Shown here: positions 19,209 through 28,167 of the stretch, piece after piece | Layout: each line of letters begins with the position of its first letter | Numbering within the stretch: position 1 is the first letter of the stretch | Assembly: GCF_002117105.1 (NCBI RefSeq) | Contig: NZ_CP019343.1 | Location: 1,116,001 to 1,180,000, forward strand | Source: Oceanicoccus sagamiensis | GTDB taxonomy: Bacteria; Pseudomonadota; Gammaproteobacteria; Pseudomonadales; Dasaniaceae | Direction of reading: 5' to 3' | Length of the DNA stretch: 64,000 bases | Translations under genes and position numbers: made by a program | Notes under the pieces: generated by a model | Databases searched by the model: none | The model's input: only the letters and a program-made list of their open reading frames with translations | Told to the model about the DNA's origin: nothing

Positions 19209-20852
19209 ATGACCAGTCAGGTCACACAATGCCCCAACTGTAATACCTCGTTCCGGGTAACCGAAGTGCAGCTGAGTGTTGCCAACGGTATGGTGCGCTG
19301 TGGTTCCTGCCTGCATATTTTTAATGCCGCTGATCACTGGCTAATAAACCCTGCTATGGACCAGGATCAGGGCCAACCCCACGGTGAAGAACCCACCGAA
19401 CTCCCCGTCAGCCCTGAAGAACCCGGTGATGACGAACTTATCAATGATACTTTCGATAACACCCTTGAACAGCCCAGCCTTGCCGAAGACAGCCTTAGCC
19501 TGGATAGTGTTCTGGATGACGAACCGGAGCCCGACCACAGGCCTGCACTGGAACCTGAGCCAAACGCGGAATTGGCCTCTGACCTCGATGCCGATCTGGA
19601 TGCCTCCCTCGACAATATCTTCGATGGCGACCTATTTGCCGATGACGACCTGGACCTATTAGCAGATGAAGTGCTGGAAAGTCATGAACAGGCGGAGCAG
19701 GCGCTGGACCCAAGCCAGCCAGAAAATCTGGCAGAAGAGCCGCTCCCAGAGCAGGAAGCCGCCCCCTTTGCCATGTCCAGTGAGTTTGAAGAGCTGGATA
19801 GCGATGAAATTCTACTGGATGAAAGTGAGCTGGAAAGCGATGCCACGACTCATACCATCATTAACACCGATAATGATCTGGATGAATTGATTCAGGATGA
19901 TGAAGAGATCAGCGATAGCGATTTTAGCGACTCCTTTCTTGAATTGGATCAGGAAGAAGAAAGCGCTCTGGCGGTTTTTAAAGAACTGGATGATATCGGT
20001 GAAGATAACGGTCTGGAAGAAGAAGATTGGGCCCGTAAACTCTTAGAAGAAGAAGTCGAAGAACATCAGCCCGTTGCAGAAGCGGCAGCCGAGCCCGAAA
20101 CCGAAGAGCCTATCGAGGAACCCAGGGACGAATTTACCGACCTGTTTGAATCACTCGAAGACGACGAAACACCGCTGGACCCCGGCTTGCTGGATATTCT
20201 CAATGAACGCAATGATGACTCAGCACCCCAGCCGATTCAGGAAGATGAGTTTGTTATAAGCGATGAAGCCATCGTTGCCGGCGACCGAATAGGCTTTGAT
20301 AAAAGCGACTTGTTAGCCAATATCGAGCCTGAACCGGTAGAGCTTGATATCGCGTCCCGGCGCAACCTCTGGATCAAACGCACCTGGCTCGCCAGCATTG
20401 TATTGGCGACCTTGTTATTGGCCGTACAACATATCGCCTTTAACTATGACCGACTGGCAAGGGACAATAGTTATCGCCCCGTCTTTAGCAGTCTCTGCTC
20501 GGTATTTGGCTGCGAGGTGCCAGCGCTTCATGATATCAGCCAGATTCGCTCATCCAACCTGATGGTTCGCAGCCACCCTGAGTTAAAACATGCCCTGGTC
20601 GTTGACGCCATTATTATTAACCGCGCCGAGTTCAAGCAGCAGTTTCCGGTAATGGAACTGCAATTTACCGATATCAACGGCAGTGTCGTCGCTGGCAGAC
20701 GCTTTAAACCCTCTGAGTATCTGGCAGGCGAGCTGGCCGGTACCCGTATTATGCCGACCAAACAACCCATTCATATCTCTCTGGAAATTGTTGACCCCGG
20801 TGAGCAGGCGGTCAATTACCAGCTGCGCTTTTACCCCAAACAGGGCAGCTAA
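19209..20852 (+). CDS. Zinc-ribbon / DUF3426 single-span membrane protein
   Basis: 547 residues. The N-terminal MJ0042-type zinc ribbon has CPNC (C8, C11) and CGSC (C31, C34). A very acidic, low-complexity middle of about 330 residues (Asp/Glu-rich, with Leu) follows. One transmembrane segment lies around LASIVLATLLLAVQHIAF, and the C-terminal DUF3426 domain contains SNLMVRSHPE and QFPVMELQFTDINGSVVAGR. Small relatives are common beside prmA/dusB in Pseudomonadales, but this one has an unusually long acidic linker. Topology suggests a cytoplasmic zinc ribbon and a periplasmic C-terminal domain. Role unknown. Confidence 0.88.
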   Translation: MTSQVTQCPNCNTSFRVTEVQLSVANGMVRCGSCLHIFNAADHWLINPAMDQDQGQPHGEEPTELPVSPEEPGDDELINDTFDNTLEQPSLAEDSLSLDSVLDDEPEPDHRPALEPEPNAELASDLDADLDASLDNIFDGDLFADDDLDLLADEVLESHEQAEQALDPSQPENLAEEPLPEQEAAPFAMSSEFEELDSDEILLDESELESDATTHTIINTDNDLDELIQDDEEISDSDFSDSFLELDQEEESALAVFKELDDIGEDNGLEEEDWARKLLEEEVEEHQPVAEAAAEPETEEPIEEPRDEFTDLFESLEDDETPLDPGLLDILNERNDDSAPQPIQEDEFVISDEAIVAGDRIGFDKSDLLANIEPEPVELDIASRRNLWIKRTWLASIVLATLLLAVQHIAFNYDRLARDNSYRPVFSSLCSVFGCEVPALHDISQIRSSNLMVRSHPELKHALVVDAIIINRAEFKQQFPVMELQFTDINGSVVAGRRFKPSEYLAGELAGTRIMPTKQPIHISLEIVDPGEQAVNYQLRFYPKQGS

Positions 20853-20970
20853 GCCGCTTTTCGCCGTCACCAGAATAGCAACGCACTGAGACCACCCCGC
20901 ATCTCCAAAGTCAACAAAAAAATTGTACAAAAGTTGTGCGATAAAACTTTATCTCAAGCCAACTTACCAT

Positions 20971-20976
20971 TATGAT
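20971..20976 (+). promoter_or_regulatory. Candidate -10 of the dusB-fis promoter
   Basis: TATGAT followed by the G+C-rich discriminator AGCGCC, as expected for a stringently controlled, growth-rate-dependent fis promoter in enterics. The matching -35 (TTTATC, 17 bp upstream) is poor. It lies about 165 bp before the dusB GTG. The rest of the 20853-21139 gap shows nothing I can support. Confidence 0.35.
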
Positions 20977-21139
20977 AGCGCCTCTTTTTTGAGCGGGTCC
21001 TGATCAGCTTTTGCTGCCAACGACCAAGCTGCGGAAATGGCTGCAGTATCGCCACGGATGTCCCGGCTAGTGCTCCAAAAGATAGATATCACCTGTTATT
21101 TTTAGCGTATTACCAGTAATTCACTACCCAGGATGTGCA

Positions 21140-22216
21140 GTGTTTCAAATCGGCCCCTATGTATTGGCCAGTCGAGTTGTGCTTGCACCTATGGCTGGCG
21201 TTACTGACCTCCCGTTTCGGCAACTATGCCGTCGGTTTGGGGCGGGCTTGGTCGTCTCCGAAATGGTGACCAGCGATACCCGGTTGTGGAACACCCGCAA
21301 ATCCCAATATCGCTTAAACCACGACGGTGAAGCAGAGCCCCGGTCAGTGCAGATAGCCGGTGGGGATGCCCTAATGATGGCAGAAGCTGCGAAACTAAAT
21401 GTCGAACGCGGTGCCCAAATCATTGATATCAATATGGGCTGCCCGGCAAAGAAAGTTTGCAAAAAGGCCGCAGGCTCAGCCTTACTGAAAGATCAGGCAC
21501 TGGTAACAGAGATATTGCAGGCGGTGGTGAATGCCGTCGATGTGCCGGTAACACTGAAGATACGTACCGGTTGGTCCCCGGAGCAACGCAACGGGCTGGA
21601 TATCGCGCGTATTGCCGAAGATAGCGGCATCGCCGCCCTGGCAGTACACGGCAGAACCCGGGCCTGCCGATTTAACGGCGAAGCCGAATACGACACCATT
21701 GCCCGCATTAAAGCAGCGGTGGATATTCCGGTCATTGCCAATGGTGATATAGATTCACCAGAAAAAGCCTTACAGGTTATGCAGTATACCGGCGCTGATG
21801 CGGTAATGGTTGGACGAGCGGCTCAGGGCAGACCCTGGCTATGTCGCGAGATAGATCAATTTATCAGCAACGGTGATGTTATAGAATCACCGGGTACAGC
21901 AGAGATTAAGGGTATTTTATTAGAGCACTTAAATGCCCTGCACCATTTTTATGGCGAGTTTATGGGCGTCAAAATCGCCCGCAAACACGTCGGTTGGTAC
22001 CTTCAGGCAACTAGCCAGCAGGATGAAGCCAACACCGCGAATAACAGTGCTGAATTTCGCAAACACTTTAACCAGCTGGATTCCGCCAGCTTACAAAGTG
22101 ATGCAATTGAGAACTACTTTCAGCAAATACTGGAATATGACAATACAATCAATGATCAAGGCCGCATCCACAGTGAGCGCCCTGAAACCATCAACAAAGA
22201 GGTAATAGCAGCATGA
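21140..22216 (+). CDS. dusB: tRNA-dihydrouridine synthase B
   Basis: 358 residues with a GTG start; AGGA lies 5 nt upstream, and an overlapping ATG at 21133 is out of frame. It reduces a uridine in the tRNA D-loop using FMN and NADPH. FMN-barrel motifs are [39 protein letters not shown] (catalytic Cys), LKIRTGW, VHGRTR, and IANGDI plus [12 protein letters not shown] for phosphate binding. The C-terminal helical tRNA-binding part follows. The last codon overlaps the fis start (ATGA), so translation is coupled. Confidence 0.96.
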   Translation: MFQIGPYVLASRVVLAPMAGVTDLPFRQLCRRFGAGLVVSEMVTSDTRLWNTRKSQYRLNHDGEAEPRSVQIAGGDALMMAEAAKLNVERGAQIIDINMGCPAKKVCKKAAGSALLKDQALVTEILQAVVNAVDVPVTLKIRTGWSPEQRNGLDIARIAEDSGIAALAVHGRTRACRFNGEAEYDTIARIKAAVDIPVIANGDIDSPEKALQVMQYTGADAVMVGRAAQGRPWLCREIDQFISNGDVIESPGTAEIKGILLEHLNALHHFYGEFMGVKIARKHVGWYLQATSQQDEANTANNSAEFRKHFNQLDSASLQSDAIENYFQQILEYDNTINDQGRIHSERPETINKEVIAA

Positions 22217-22563
22217 AAAACAATGACACTCTCCCCAACAGCGCACCAACACCCGTCGCTGAAATGGTGTCAGATTTTGACCAGACTGAGCAAGATGTTC
22301 AAAAGCAACATTTAACCAATGCACCTGTCGCCCAGGCCCAGACCTTACGTGACAGTGTATCCATTGCTTTAAACAACTACTTTGCCCACCTTGAAGGTCA
22401 GGACGTCACCGATGTTTACGAAATGGTGTTATCAGAAGTCGAAGCACCACTGCTTGAAGAAGTGATGAAGTACACCCGCAATAACCAGACTAAAGCCTCT
22501 ATCTTGCTAGGTTTAAACCGCGGTACTTTACGCAAGAAGCTAAAGCAGTACGGCCTATTGTAA
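22213..22563 (+). CDS. fis: DNA-binding protein Fis
   Basis: 116 residues, slightly longer than the ~98 of E. coli because of an N-terminal extension. The core is conserved: [21 protein letters not shown] dimerisation region, then the helix-turn-helix [20 protein letters not shown]. It is a nucleoid protein and growth-phase regulator. It overlaps dusB by 4 nt and is followed by a terminator, forming the classic dusB-fis operon. Confidence 0.96.
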   Translation: MKNNDTLPNSAPTPVAEMVSDFDQTEQDVQKQHLTNAPVAQAQTLRDSVSIALNNYFAHLEGQDVTDVYEMVLSEVEAPLLEEVMKYTRNNQTKASILLGLNRGTLRKKLKQYGLL

Positions 22564-22584
22564 GCCGCAACCGACATAGCGAAG

Positions 22585-22609
22585 AGGGGTGATTAGTTCA
22601 CCCCTTTTT
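22585..22609 (+). terminator. Rho-independent terminator after fis
   Basis: Stem AGGGGTGA / TCACCCCT with a TTAGT loop, followed by a T run; it begins 22 bp after the fis stop. Confidence 0.9.
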
Positions 22610-22665
22610 CCGTTTAGGTTTTTACAAATATTTTTAACCTTCCAACCAAAGATACCCACAACACT

Positions 22666-24243
22666 ATGAGCAACGATCAAAACCTTCTGCCAATCAAACG
22701 CGCACTGATCAGTGTTTCCGATAAATCGGGCATTGTTGAATTTGCCCAAGCACTGCAAGCACAGGGTGTAGAAATCCTGTCTACCGGCGGCACTTATAAA
22801 CTGCTGTGCGATAACAATATCGACGCTGTAGAAGTGTCAGAGTACACCGGCTTCCCGGAAATGATGGATGGCCGGGTAAAAACCCTGCACCCTAAAGTGC
22901 ATGGCGGTATTCTTGCTCGCCGCGGCCAGGATGATGCGGTGATGGCAGAACACGGCATCAATGCCATTGATATGGTGGTGGTCAATCTTTACCCCTTCGA
23001 AAAAACCGTTGCCAACCCGGATTGCTCGTTGGAAGATGCGATTGAAAATATCGATATCGGCGGGCCGACCATGGTGCGCGCCGCAGCCAAAAATAATGCC
23101 TTTGTTAATATCGTGGTAAATGCTTCAGACTACGATGCTATTTTGGCAGAAATGAAAAACAATAACGGCGCCACCTCACAGGCAACCCGTTTTGATTTGG
23201 CGATTAAAGCTTACGAACACACCTCTGCTTATGATGGCGCTATTGCCAACTATTTTGGCCATAAAGTACCGGGCGGCAACGACAACTTCCCCCGCACGTT
23301 CAACAGCCAATTTACCAAAACCCAGGATATGCGTTACGGCGAAAACTCTCACCAGAACTCCGCTTTCTATATTGAAAAAAATCCAGCAGCGGGCTCTATC
23401 TCAACCGCAACGCAATTGCAGGGTAAAGAATTATCCTATAACAATATTGCCGATACCGATGCAGCACTGGAGTGCGTTAAGCAATTCTCTGAGCCTGCTT
23501 GCGTTATCGTAAAACACGCCAACCCCTGTGGTGTTGCGATTGCAGCGGATATTAAAACCGCTTATGACCTGGCGTTTGAAACGGATACTGAATCGGCCTT
23601 TGGTGGCATTATCGCTTTTAACCGCGAATTAGATGCCGCAACCGCAGAAGCTATCTGCGAGCGTCAATTTGTTGAAGTCATTATTGCACCAACCGTTTCT
23701 AAAGAAGCAGTTGATATTGTGACTGCCAAGAAAAATGTTCGCTTATTAGAGTGCGGGCAATGGGGCGACGCCGTTGCTGACTTTGACTTCAAACGCGTTA
23801 ACGGTGGCTTATTAGTGCAAGACCGCGATATGGGTGTTATCACCGAAGCAGACTTAAAGATTGTTACCAAGCGTCAGCCTACTGAAGCTGAAATTCGCGA
23901 TTTATTATTTACCTGGAAAGTCGCCAAATTTGTTAAGTCTAATGCGATTATCTATGGCAACGACGGCCGTACTATCGGTGTTGGCGCCGGCCAAATGAGC
24001 CGCGTTAACTCTGCCCGTATCGCTGGTATTAAAGCGGAGCATGCTGGCCTGGAAGTTAAAGGCTCGGTTATGGCTAGCGACGCATTCTTCCCATTTAGTG
24101 ATGGTATTGAAAACGCAGCGGCAGCGGGCATTAGCTGTGTGATTCAGCCAGGTGGCTCTATCCGCGATGATGAAGTTATTGCAGCGGCGGATAACGCCAA
24201 TATGGCTATGGTCTTTACTGGCATGCGTCACTTCCGTCACTAA
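22666..24243 (+). CDS. purH: Bifunctional AICAR transformylase / IMP cyclohydrolase
   Basis: 525 residues, the usual length. It catalyses the last two steps of IMP synthesis. The N-terminal MGS-like cyclohydrolase domain has [23 protein letters not shown] and [11 protein letters not shown]. The C-terminal transformylase domain has [22 protein letters not shown] with the catalytic Lys-His, and [13 protein letters not shown]. purD follows after 18 bp, so the two are co-transcribed. Confidence 0.97.
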   Translation: MSNDQNLLPIKRALISVSDKSGIVEFAQALQAQGVEILSTGGTYKLLCDNNIDAVEVSEYTGFPEMMDGRVKTLHPKVHGGILARRGQDDAVMAEHGINAIDMVVVNLYPFEKTVANPDCSLEDAIENIDIGGPTMVRAAAKNNAFVNIVVNASDYDAILAEMKNNNGATSQATRFDLAIKAYEHTSAYDGAIANYFGHKVPGGNDNFPRTFNSQFTKTQDMRYGENSHQNSAFYIEKNPAAGSISTATQLQGKELSYNNIADTDAALECVKQFSEPACVIVKHANPCGVAIAADIKTAYDLAFETDTESAFGGIIAFNRELDAATAEAICERQFVEVIIAPTVSKEAVDIVTAKKNVRLLECGQWGDAVADFDFKRVNGGLLVQDRDMGVITEADLKIVTKRQPTEAEIRDLLFTWKVAKFVKSNAIIYGNDGRTIGVGAGQMSRVNSARIAGIKAEHAGLEVKGSVMASDAFFPFSDGIENAAAAGISCVIQPGGSIRDDEVIAAADNANMAMVFTGMRHFRH

Positions 24244-24261
24244 GTTAAAGAGAATAAAAAG

Positions 24262-25551
24262 ATGAACGTACTTGTTATTGGTTCTGGCGGTCGTGAACAT
24301 GCATTGGCATGGAAGGCCGCACAATCCCCTGATGTTGAAACCGTTTTTGTGGCACCGGGCAATGCCGGCACGGCTATCGAACCCGGTTGCACGAATATCG
24401 CCATCGACACGATGGACTTTGCCGCACTGGCAGCCTTTGCCACTGACAACGGTGTTGGCTTAACCATTGTTGGCCCGGAAGCACCCTTGGTGGAAGGCGT
24501 AGTCGATTTTTTTGCAGAAAAAAATCTGCGCTGTTTTGGCCCCAGCAAAGGCGCTTCGCAACTGGAAGGCTCTAAATCTTTTACTAAAGATTTTTTAGCG
24601 CGCCACAATATCCCTAGCGCTTTTTATCAAACCTTTACTGAAATTGATCCAGCGCTGGCTTATATCAAAGAAAAAGGTGCACCAATTGTCGTTAAAGCTG
24701 ACGGCTTGGCTGCGGGCAAAGGCGTTATTGTTGCTATGACTGAAGCGGAAGCCGAAGCTGCCGTGCGCGATATGCTGGCGGGCAATGCCTTTGGTGAAGC
24801 CGGCCACCGTGTTGTTATTGAAGGTTTTCTTGAAGGTGAAGAAGCCAGCTTTATTGTTATGGTCGATGGTAAAAATATTTTACCCATGGCTACCAGCCAG
24901 GATCATAAGCGCGCGGAAGACGGTGACCAGGGCCCTAACACTGGCGGCATGGGCGCTTACTCCCCTGCTCCGGTTGTGACCGATGAAGTGTATCAACGCA
25001 TTATGAGCGAAGTGATCGAACCTACGGTTGCTGGAATGGCTGCGGAAGGTAATGACTACACCGGTTTTCTTTATGCCGGCTTGATGATTAGCAGTGATGG
25101 CGCACCACAGGTAATTGAATATAATTGCCGTTTTGGTGACCCGGAAACTCAGCCTATTATGATGCGCCTGCAAGGTGATTTAGTCGCCATGTGCAATGCA
25201 GCTTTAGATAGCAAACTGGATACCGTTTCTGCCCAGTGGGATTCACGCTGTGCCGTCGGAGTAGTACTGGCCGCCGGTGGCTACCCCGCCAGTTACGGTA
25301 AAGGCGCGGTAATTTCTGGCCTTGATGCGGCAGCCGAAGTGAGTGACAGCAAAGTTTTTCACGCTGGTACTGCCCTGGACAATGGCGAAGTGGTTACCAG
25401 CGGTGGCCGGGTATTATGTGCAACCGCATTAGGTAATACGGTTACCGAGGCTCAGCAACAAGCTTATCAACAAGTTAAAGCGATCAACTGGGATAACGTG
25501 TATTATCGCAATGATATTGCCTACCGTGCGATTGAACGGGAGCAGGGTTAA
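24262..25551 (+). CDS. purD: Phosphoribosylamine-glycine ligase (GAR synthetase)
   Basis: 429 residues. ATP-dependent ligation of glycine to phosphoribosylamine in purine synthesis. It begins MNVLVIGSGGREHALAWK; the ATP-grasp domain has VVKADGLAAGKGVIVA, QDHKRAEDGDQGPNTGGMGA and EYNCRFGDPETQ. It forms a purH-purD pair. Downstream REP palindromes may protect or end the transcript, as no U-tailed terminator is seen. Confidence 0.97.
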   Translation: MNVLVIGSGGREHALAWKAAQSPDVETVFVAPGNAGTAIEPGCTNIAIDTMDFAALAAFATDNGVGLTIVGPEAPLVEGVVDFFAEKNLRCFGPSKGASQLEGSKSFTKDFLARHNIPSAFYQTFTEIDPALAYIKEKGAPIVVKADGLAAGKGVIVAMTEAEAEAAVRDMLAGNAFGEAGHRVVIEGFLEGEEASFIVMVDGKNILPMATSQDHKRAEDGDQGPNTGGMGAYSPAPVVTDEVYQRIMSEVIEPTVAGMAAEGNDYTGFLYAGLMISSDGAPQVIEYNCRFGDPETQPIMMRLQGDLVAMCNAALDSKLDTVSAQWDSRCAVGVVLAAGGYPASYGKGAVISGLDAAAEVSDSKVFHAGTALDNGEVVTSGGRVLCATALGNTVTEAQQQAYQQVKAINWDNVYYRNDIAYRAIEREQG

Positions 25552-25564
25552 ACCCCAAATCAAT

Positions 25565-25679
25565 GGTGAATTACAATCCACCCTACTAGCTAATGGTGGA
25601 TTACAATCCACCCTACTGGCTTATGGTGGATTACAATCCACCCTACTGGCTTATGTCGTAGGGTGGAATATATTCCACC
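25565..25679. repeat. REP cluster, four units (three in 30-bp tandem)
   Basis: Units start at 25565, 25595 and 25625, an exact 30-bp period, each a GGTGGATTACAATCCACC type (first copy GGTGAATTAC) ending CCCTAC. A fourth, inverted variant at 25658-25679 has GTAG followed by GGTGGAATATATTCCACC. They fill the purD-coq7 gap. Reading through the last unit would extend coq7 upstream in frame, which is an artefact. Confidence 0.9.
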
Positions 25680-25719
25680 ATCGCCCATAATTCTTGCCAA
25701 TCTCCATCGAGGTTATCTT

Positions 25720-26361
25720 ATGCAACGCCGTCTATCATTTGTCGACAAACTGATCTGCAATGCTGACCAGGCGCTGCGCACCCTCGTACCCACGGCTGCC
25801 AATTCGATTATCCCCAGCCCCGCCGAAAAAAAACATCACGCCGAACTTTCCGAGCAAGAGCAAAAACATATTGCCGGTTTAATGCGAATCAACCATACCG
25901 GTGAAGTCTGCGCTCAGGCTTTATATCAAGGCCAGGCACTGACCGCCAAACTACCGGAAATTCGCGAAGAAATGGAACAGGCTGCTCAGGAAGAAATCGA
26001 CCATCTTGTTTGGTGCGAAGAGCGCCTTAATCAACTGGGTAGCCGCACCAGTTTATTAAATCCGATTTTTTATGCCGCCTCATTTTCTATGGGCGCAGCA
26101 GCGGGTTTAGTCGGTGATAAATGGAGCCTGGGCTTTGTGGCTGCTACTGAAGAACAAGTCTGCAAACATTTATCGGATCATCTGCAACAGCTACCAGAGC
26201 AGGACGAAAAAAGCCGCGCCATTCTTGAACAGATGTTAGAGGATGAAGCCGAGCATGGCAGCAATGCTTTGGCGGCCGGTGGCCATGAATTTTCTGCACC
26301 GGTCAAAAAATTAATGACCGCGATGTCCAAAGTCATGACCCAAACCACTTACCGCATGTAG
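25720..26361 (+). CDS. coq7: Demethoxyubiquinone hydroxylase (2-polyprenyl-3-methyl-6-methoxy-1,4-benzoquinol monooxygenase)
   Basis: 213 residues from the ATG at 25720, which has CGAGG 6-7 nt upstream; a longer in-frame start at 25663 lies inside a REP element and is rejected. It catalyses the C6 hydroxylation late in ubiquinone synthesis. The ferritin-like di-iron ligands are visible: E in the LMRINHTGE segment, EEIDHL (about 103-108) and EDEAEHG near 177-183. The stop codon TAG is supplied by the GTAG foot of a REP element. Confidence 0.94.
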   Translation: MQRRLSFVDKLICNADQALRTLVPTAANSIIPSPAEKKHHAELSEQEQKHIAGLMRINHTGEVCAQALYQGQALTAKLPEIREEMEQAAQEEIDHLVWCEERLNQLGSRTSLLNPIFYAASFSMGAAAGLVGDKWSLGFVAATEEQVCKHLSDHLQQLPEQDEKSRAILEQMLEDEAEHGSNALAAGGHEFSAPVKKLMTAMSKVMTQTTYRM

Positions 26362-26428
26362 GGTGGATTATAATCCACCGGTATATGGCTGCTCATGGCT
26401 GGGCTTGGTGGATTACAATCCTCCCTAC
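26358..26428. repeat. REP doublet between coq7 and epmA
   Basis: An inverted pair: GTAG plus GGTGGATTATAATCCACC at the left, and a GGTGGATTACAATCCTCC type ending CCTAC at the right. The left GTAG contains the coq7 stop (26359-26361). The right CTAC contains the epmA stop on the minus strand (26425-26427). The doublet exactly fills the space between two convergent genes. Confidence 0.9.
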
Positions 26429-27391
26429 GCTTTATCCACTGAAAAGCTAATTGCCTCGGCAATCGTTTTTAATCCCTGACTTAACATCAATAGCCTATCT
26501 ACCCCTAAAGCCACCCCCGCACAATTCGGTAAACCCTGCTCCATAGCCGCCAGTAAAAACTGATCAGCTGCTACTTCCGGGGCAGATAAAACCTGTCGCA
26601 GTTGATGGTCTTTTTCAAACCGTTGTTTTTGTGCTTCAACATCTGTTAATTCAAAATAACCATTGGCTAATTCTATGCCTTGACAATACAACTCAAAACG
26701 CCGGGCAACGTTAACCCCCTCTTCATCCACACTCACCTTTGCCAATGCTGATTGCGATGCGGGATAGTCCATAATAAAAACGGGTGTATCAATACCCAAT
26801 GTTGGCTCTATGATTTCTGCCAATAAAAGATGTAACCAATCATCTTTTTGCTCGCTCTCCATTTGCACATCAAGGTGCTGCAAAGCAATCGCTTTAATAG
26901 CTTCGCAATCACTGACATGCGGATCTACAGAAAACGTGTTTAAAAACACATCCCGATAAGACACCCGTTCAAACGCTTTTTCCGTTTTAAGCAGCTGCGA
27001 AACCAATGCTTCAACTTCATCCATCAACTGGTGATGATCAAACTCAGGGCGATACCATTCCAGCATGGTAAATTCAGGATTATGCCGCCCGCCCTGCTCT
27101 CCTTTGCGAAAGGCTTTGCACAATTGATAGATAGGCCCGAGCCCGAAGCGAGTAATCGTTTCATGGCATATTCAGGAGAGGTTTGTAGAAAGTAACGGTC
27201 TTTGTCGCCAACAGGATTATCCGCCGTCAGCGCATCCATATAGGGGTCCGTCACCGAATATTTAGCGAGTAAGGGGTATCGACTTCGAGGATATGACGGG
27301 CAGAAAAAAACTGTCTGATAGTTGCCAGCAACTCGGCCCGCGCTTTTAAGGTATTCAGCGAGGCCGATGGCTGCCAGTTAGGGTCGGCCAT
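26425..27391 (-). pseudogene. epmA: EF-P--(R)-beta-lysine ligase EpmA, two single-base frameshifts
   Basis: EpmA attaches beta-lysine to Lys34 of EF-P. The gene starts at 27391, its ATG sharing one base with the efp stop (TAATG). It would encode 322 residues, the normal length, if two single bases were restored. The first break is at about 27271-27277, a run of four G, where the frame must pass from GTC GAT ACC CC to TTA CTC GCT AAA. The second is at about 27134-27138 (GGCCC), where GSG must continue as PIYQLCKAF. Between and after the breaks the protein is intact: DRYFLQTSPEYAMKRLL, FRKGEQGGRHNPEFTMLEWY, and the C-terminal class II synthetase motif GVALGVDRLLML. Both breaks are in short G/C runs and epmB and efp are intact, so a sequencing error is quite possible. 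Confidence 0.85.
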
Positions 27392-27960
27392 TAACCTTTG
27401 GCGCGACTAACGTATTCACCGGTGCGGGTATCAATCCGCAGTACTTCACCGATATTAACAAATAAAGGCACGCGAACCACGGCACCGGTTTGCAGAGTTG
27501 CCGGCTTGCTACCGCCTTGCGCGGTATCACCTTTAAGACCCGGGTCAGTTTCGGTCACTTCCAACTCAACAAAATTCGGCACGCTAATAGTGAGTGGCGA
27601 ACCGTTATATAAGGTGACTTCACAGCGATCCTGCTCTTTTAACCATTTGGCCTCATCACCAACCGCGGTAGCATCCGCCTGGTGCTGCTCAAAGGTTTCT
27701 GGCTCCATAAAATACCAGAACTCACCGTCGTTATAGAGATATTCCATTTCCATCTCCATCACATCCGCTGCCTCAAGGGTTTCACCGGATTTTAATGAGC
27801 GCTCCCAGATACGGCCGGTTTTCAGGTTGCGAAATTTAACCCGACTAAAAGCCTGCCCTTTACCGGGGCGAACAAATTCATTCTCGACGATGGTACAAGG
27901 GTCACCCTCAACCATTAACTTAAGACCGTTTTTGAATTCGTTGGTAGAGTATGTTGCCAT
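27391..27960 (-). CDS. efp: Elongation factor P
   Basis: 189 residues. It rescues ribosomes stalled at polyproline. The modified loop is PGKGQ with Lys34, the EpmA/EpmB target, then domain II/III ending [14 protein letters not shown]. The first 23 bases of the gene (27938-27960) are the left attachment repeat of the genomic island, so everything upstream of codon 1 is island DNA. epmA overlaps its stop by one base, giving an efp-epmA operon. Expression now depends on the island-borne leader. Confidence 0.97.
   Translation of the reverse strand: MATYSTNEFKNGLKLMVEGDPCTIVENEFVRPGKGQAFSRVKFRNLKTGRIWERSLKSGETLEAADVMEMEMEYLYNDGEFWYFMEPETFEQHQADATAVGDEAKWLKEQDRCEVTLYNGSPLTISVPNFVELEVTETDPGLKGDTAQGGSKPATLQTGAVVRVPLFVNIGEVLRIDTRTGEYVSRAKG
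27938..27960. other. attL of the efp island
   Basis: Left copy of the 23-bp repeat; on the minus strand it reads ATGGCAACATACTCTACC and five more bases, the start of efp. Similarity to the right copy fades over the next few bases (TATAATTC versus GATAGTTC). Confidence 0.85.
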
Positions 27961-28167
27961 TATAATTCTCTCGCTTGTATTTAGTTAAATAACCGCATAA
28001 CTCATTGATTTTAAGGGATATACCAGTATTGCGGTAGTTTTAACCTAGCTGCACCCTGCTCTCAAAACACTCATAAACCAGCCCAAACTTGGTGACCCAG
28101 CGGTGACTCATAGTAAAAACTGGTAACCTGCGCTCTTCAACAGATTTAGAACTGGGCGCAATTATAC
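27961..28167 (-). promoter_or_regulatory. Island-borne replacement leader and promoter for efp
   Basis: This region matches the native leader at the other end of the island in two blocks. TAACTCATTGATTTTAA at 27998-28014 corresponds to TAACTTATTGATTTTAA at 32967-32983, each 36-37 bp from the attachment repeat. ATTATACATGAGCG at 28161-28174 corresponds to an identical 14-mer at 33032-33045. On the minus strand the latter reads TATAAT, a good -10 pointing to efp. About 100 extra bases, including the GGTGAC repeats, separate the blocks here. The same TATAAT abuts the integrase ATG. Confidence 0.55.
28091..28112. promoter_or_regulatory. Left arm-type integrase sites (paired GGTGAC repeats)
   Basis: GGTGACCCA at 28091-28099 and GGTGACTCA at 28102-28110, spaced 11 bp, one helical turn. 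The same pair with the same spacing occurs inside the right end. That placement fits arm-type binding sites of a tyrosine integrase; the assignment is inference. Confidence 0.6.

Noticed and set aside
25663-25719. Upstream extension of coq7
   Set aside because: It is a translation of a REP element; the ATG at 25720 has a good ribosome site and matches family starts.
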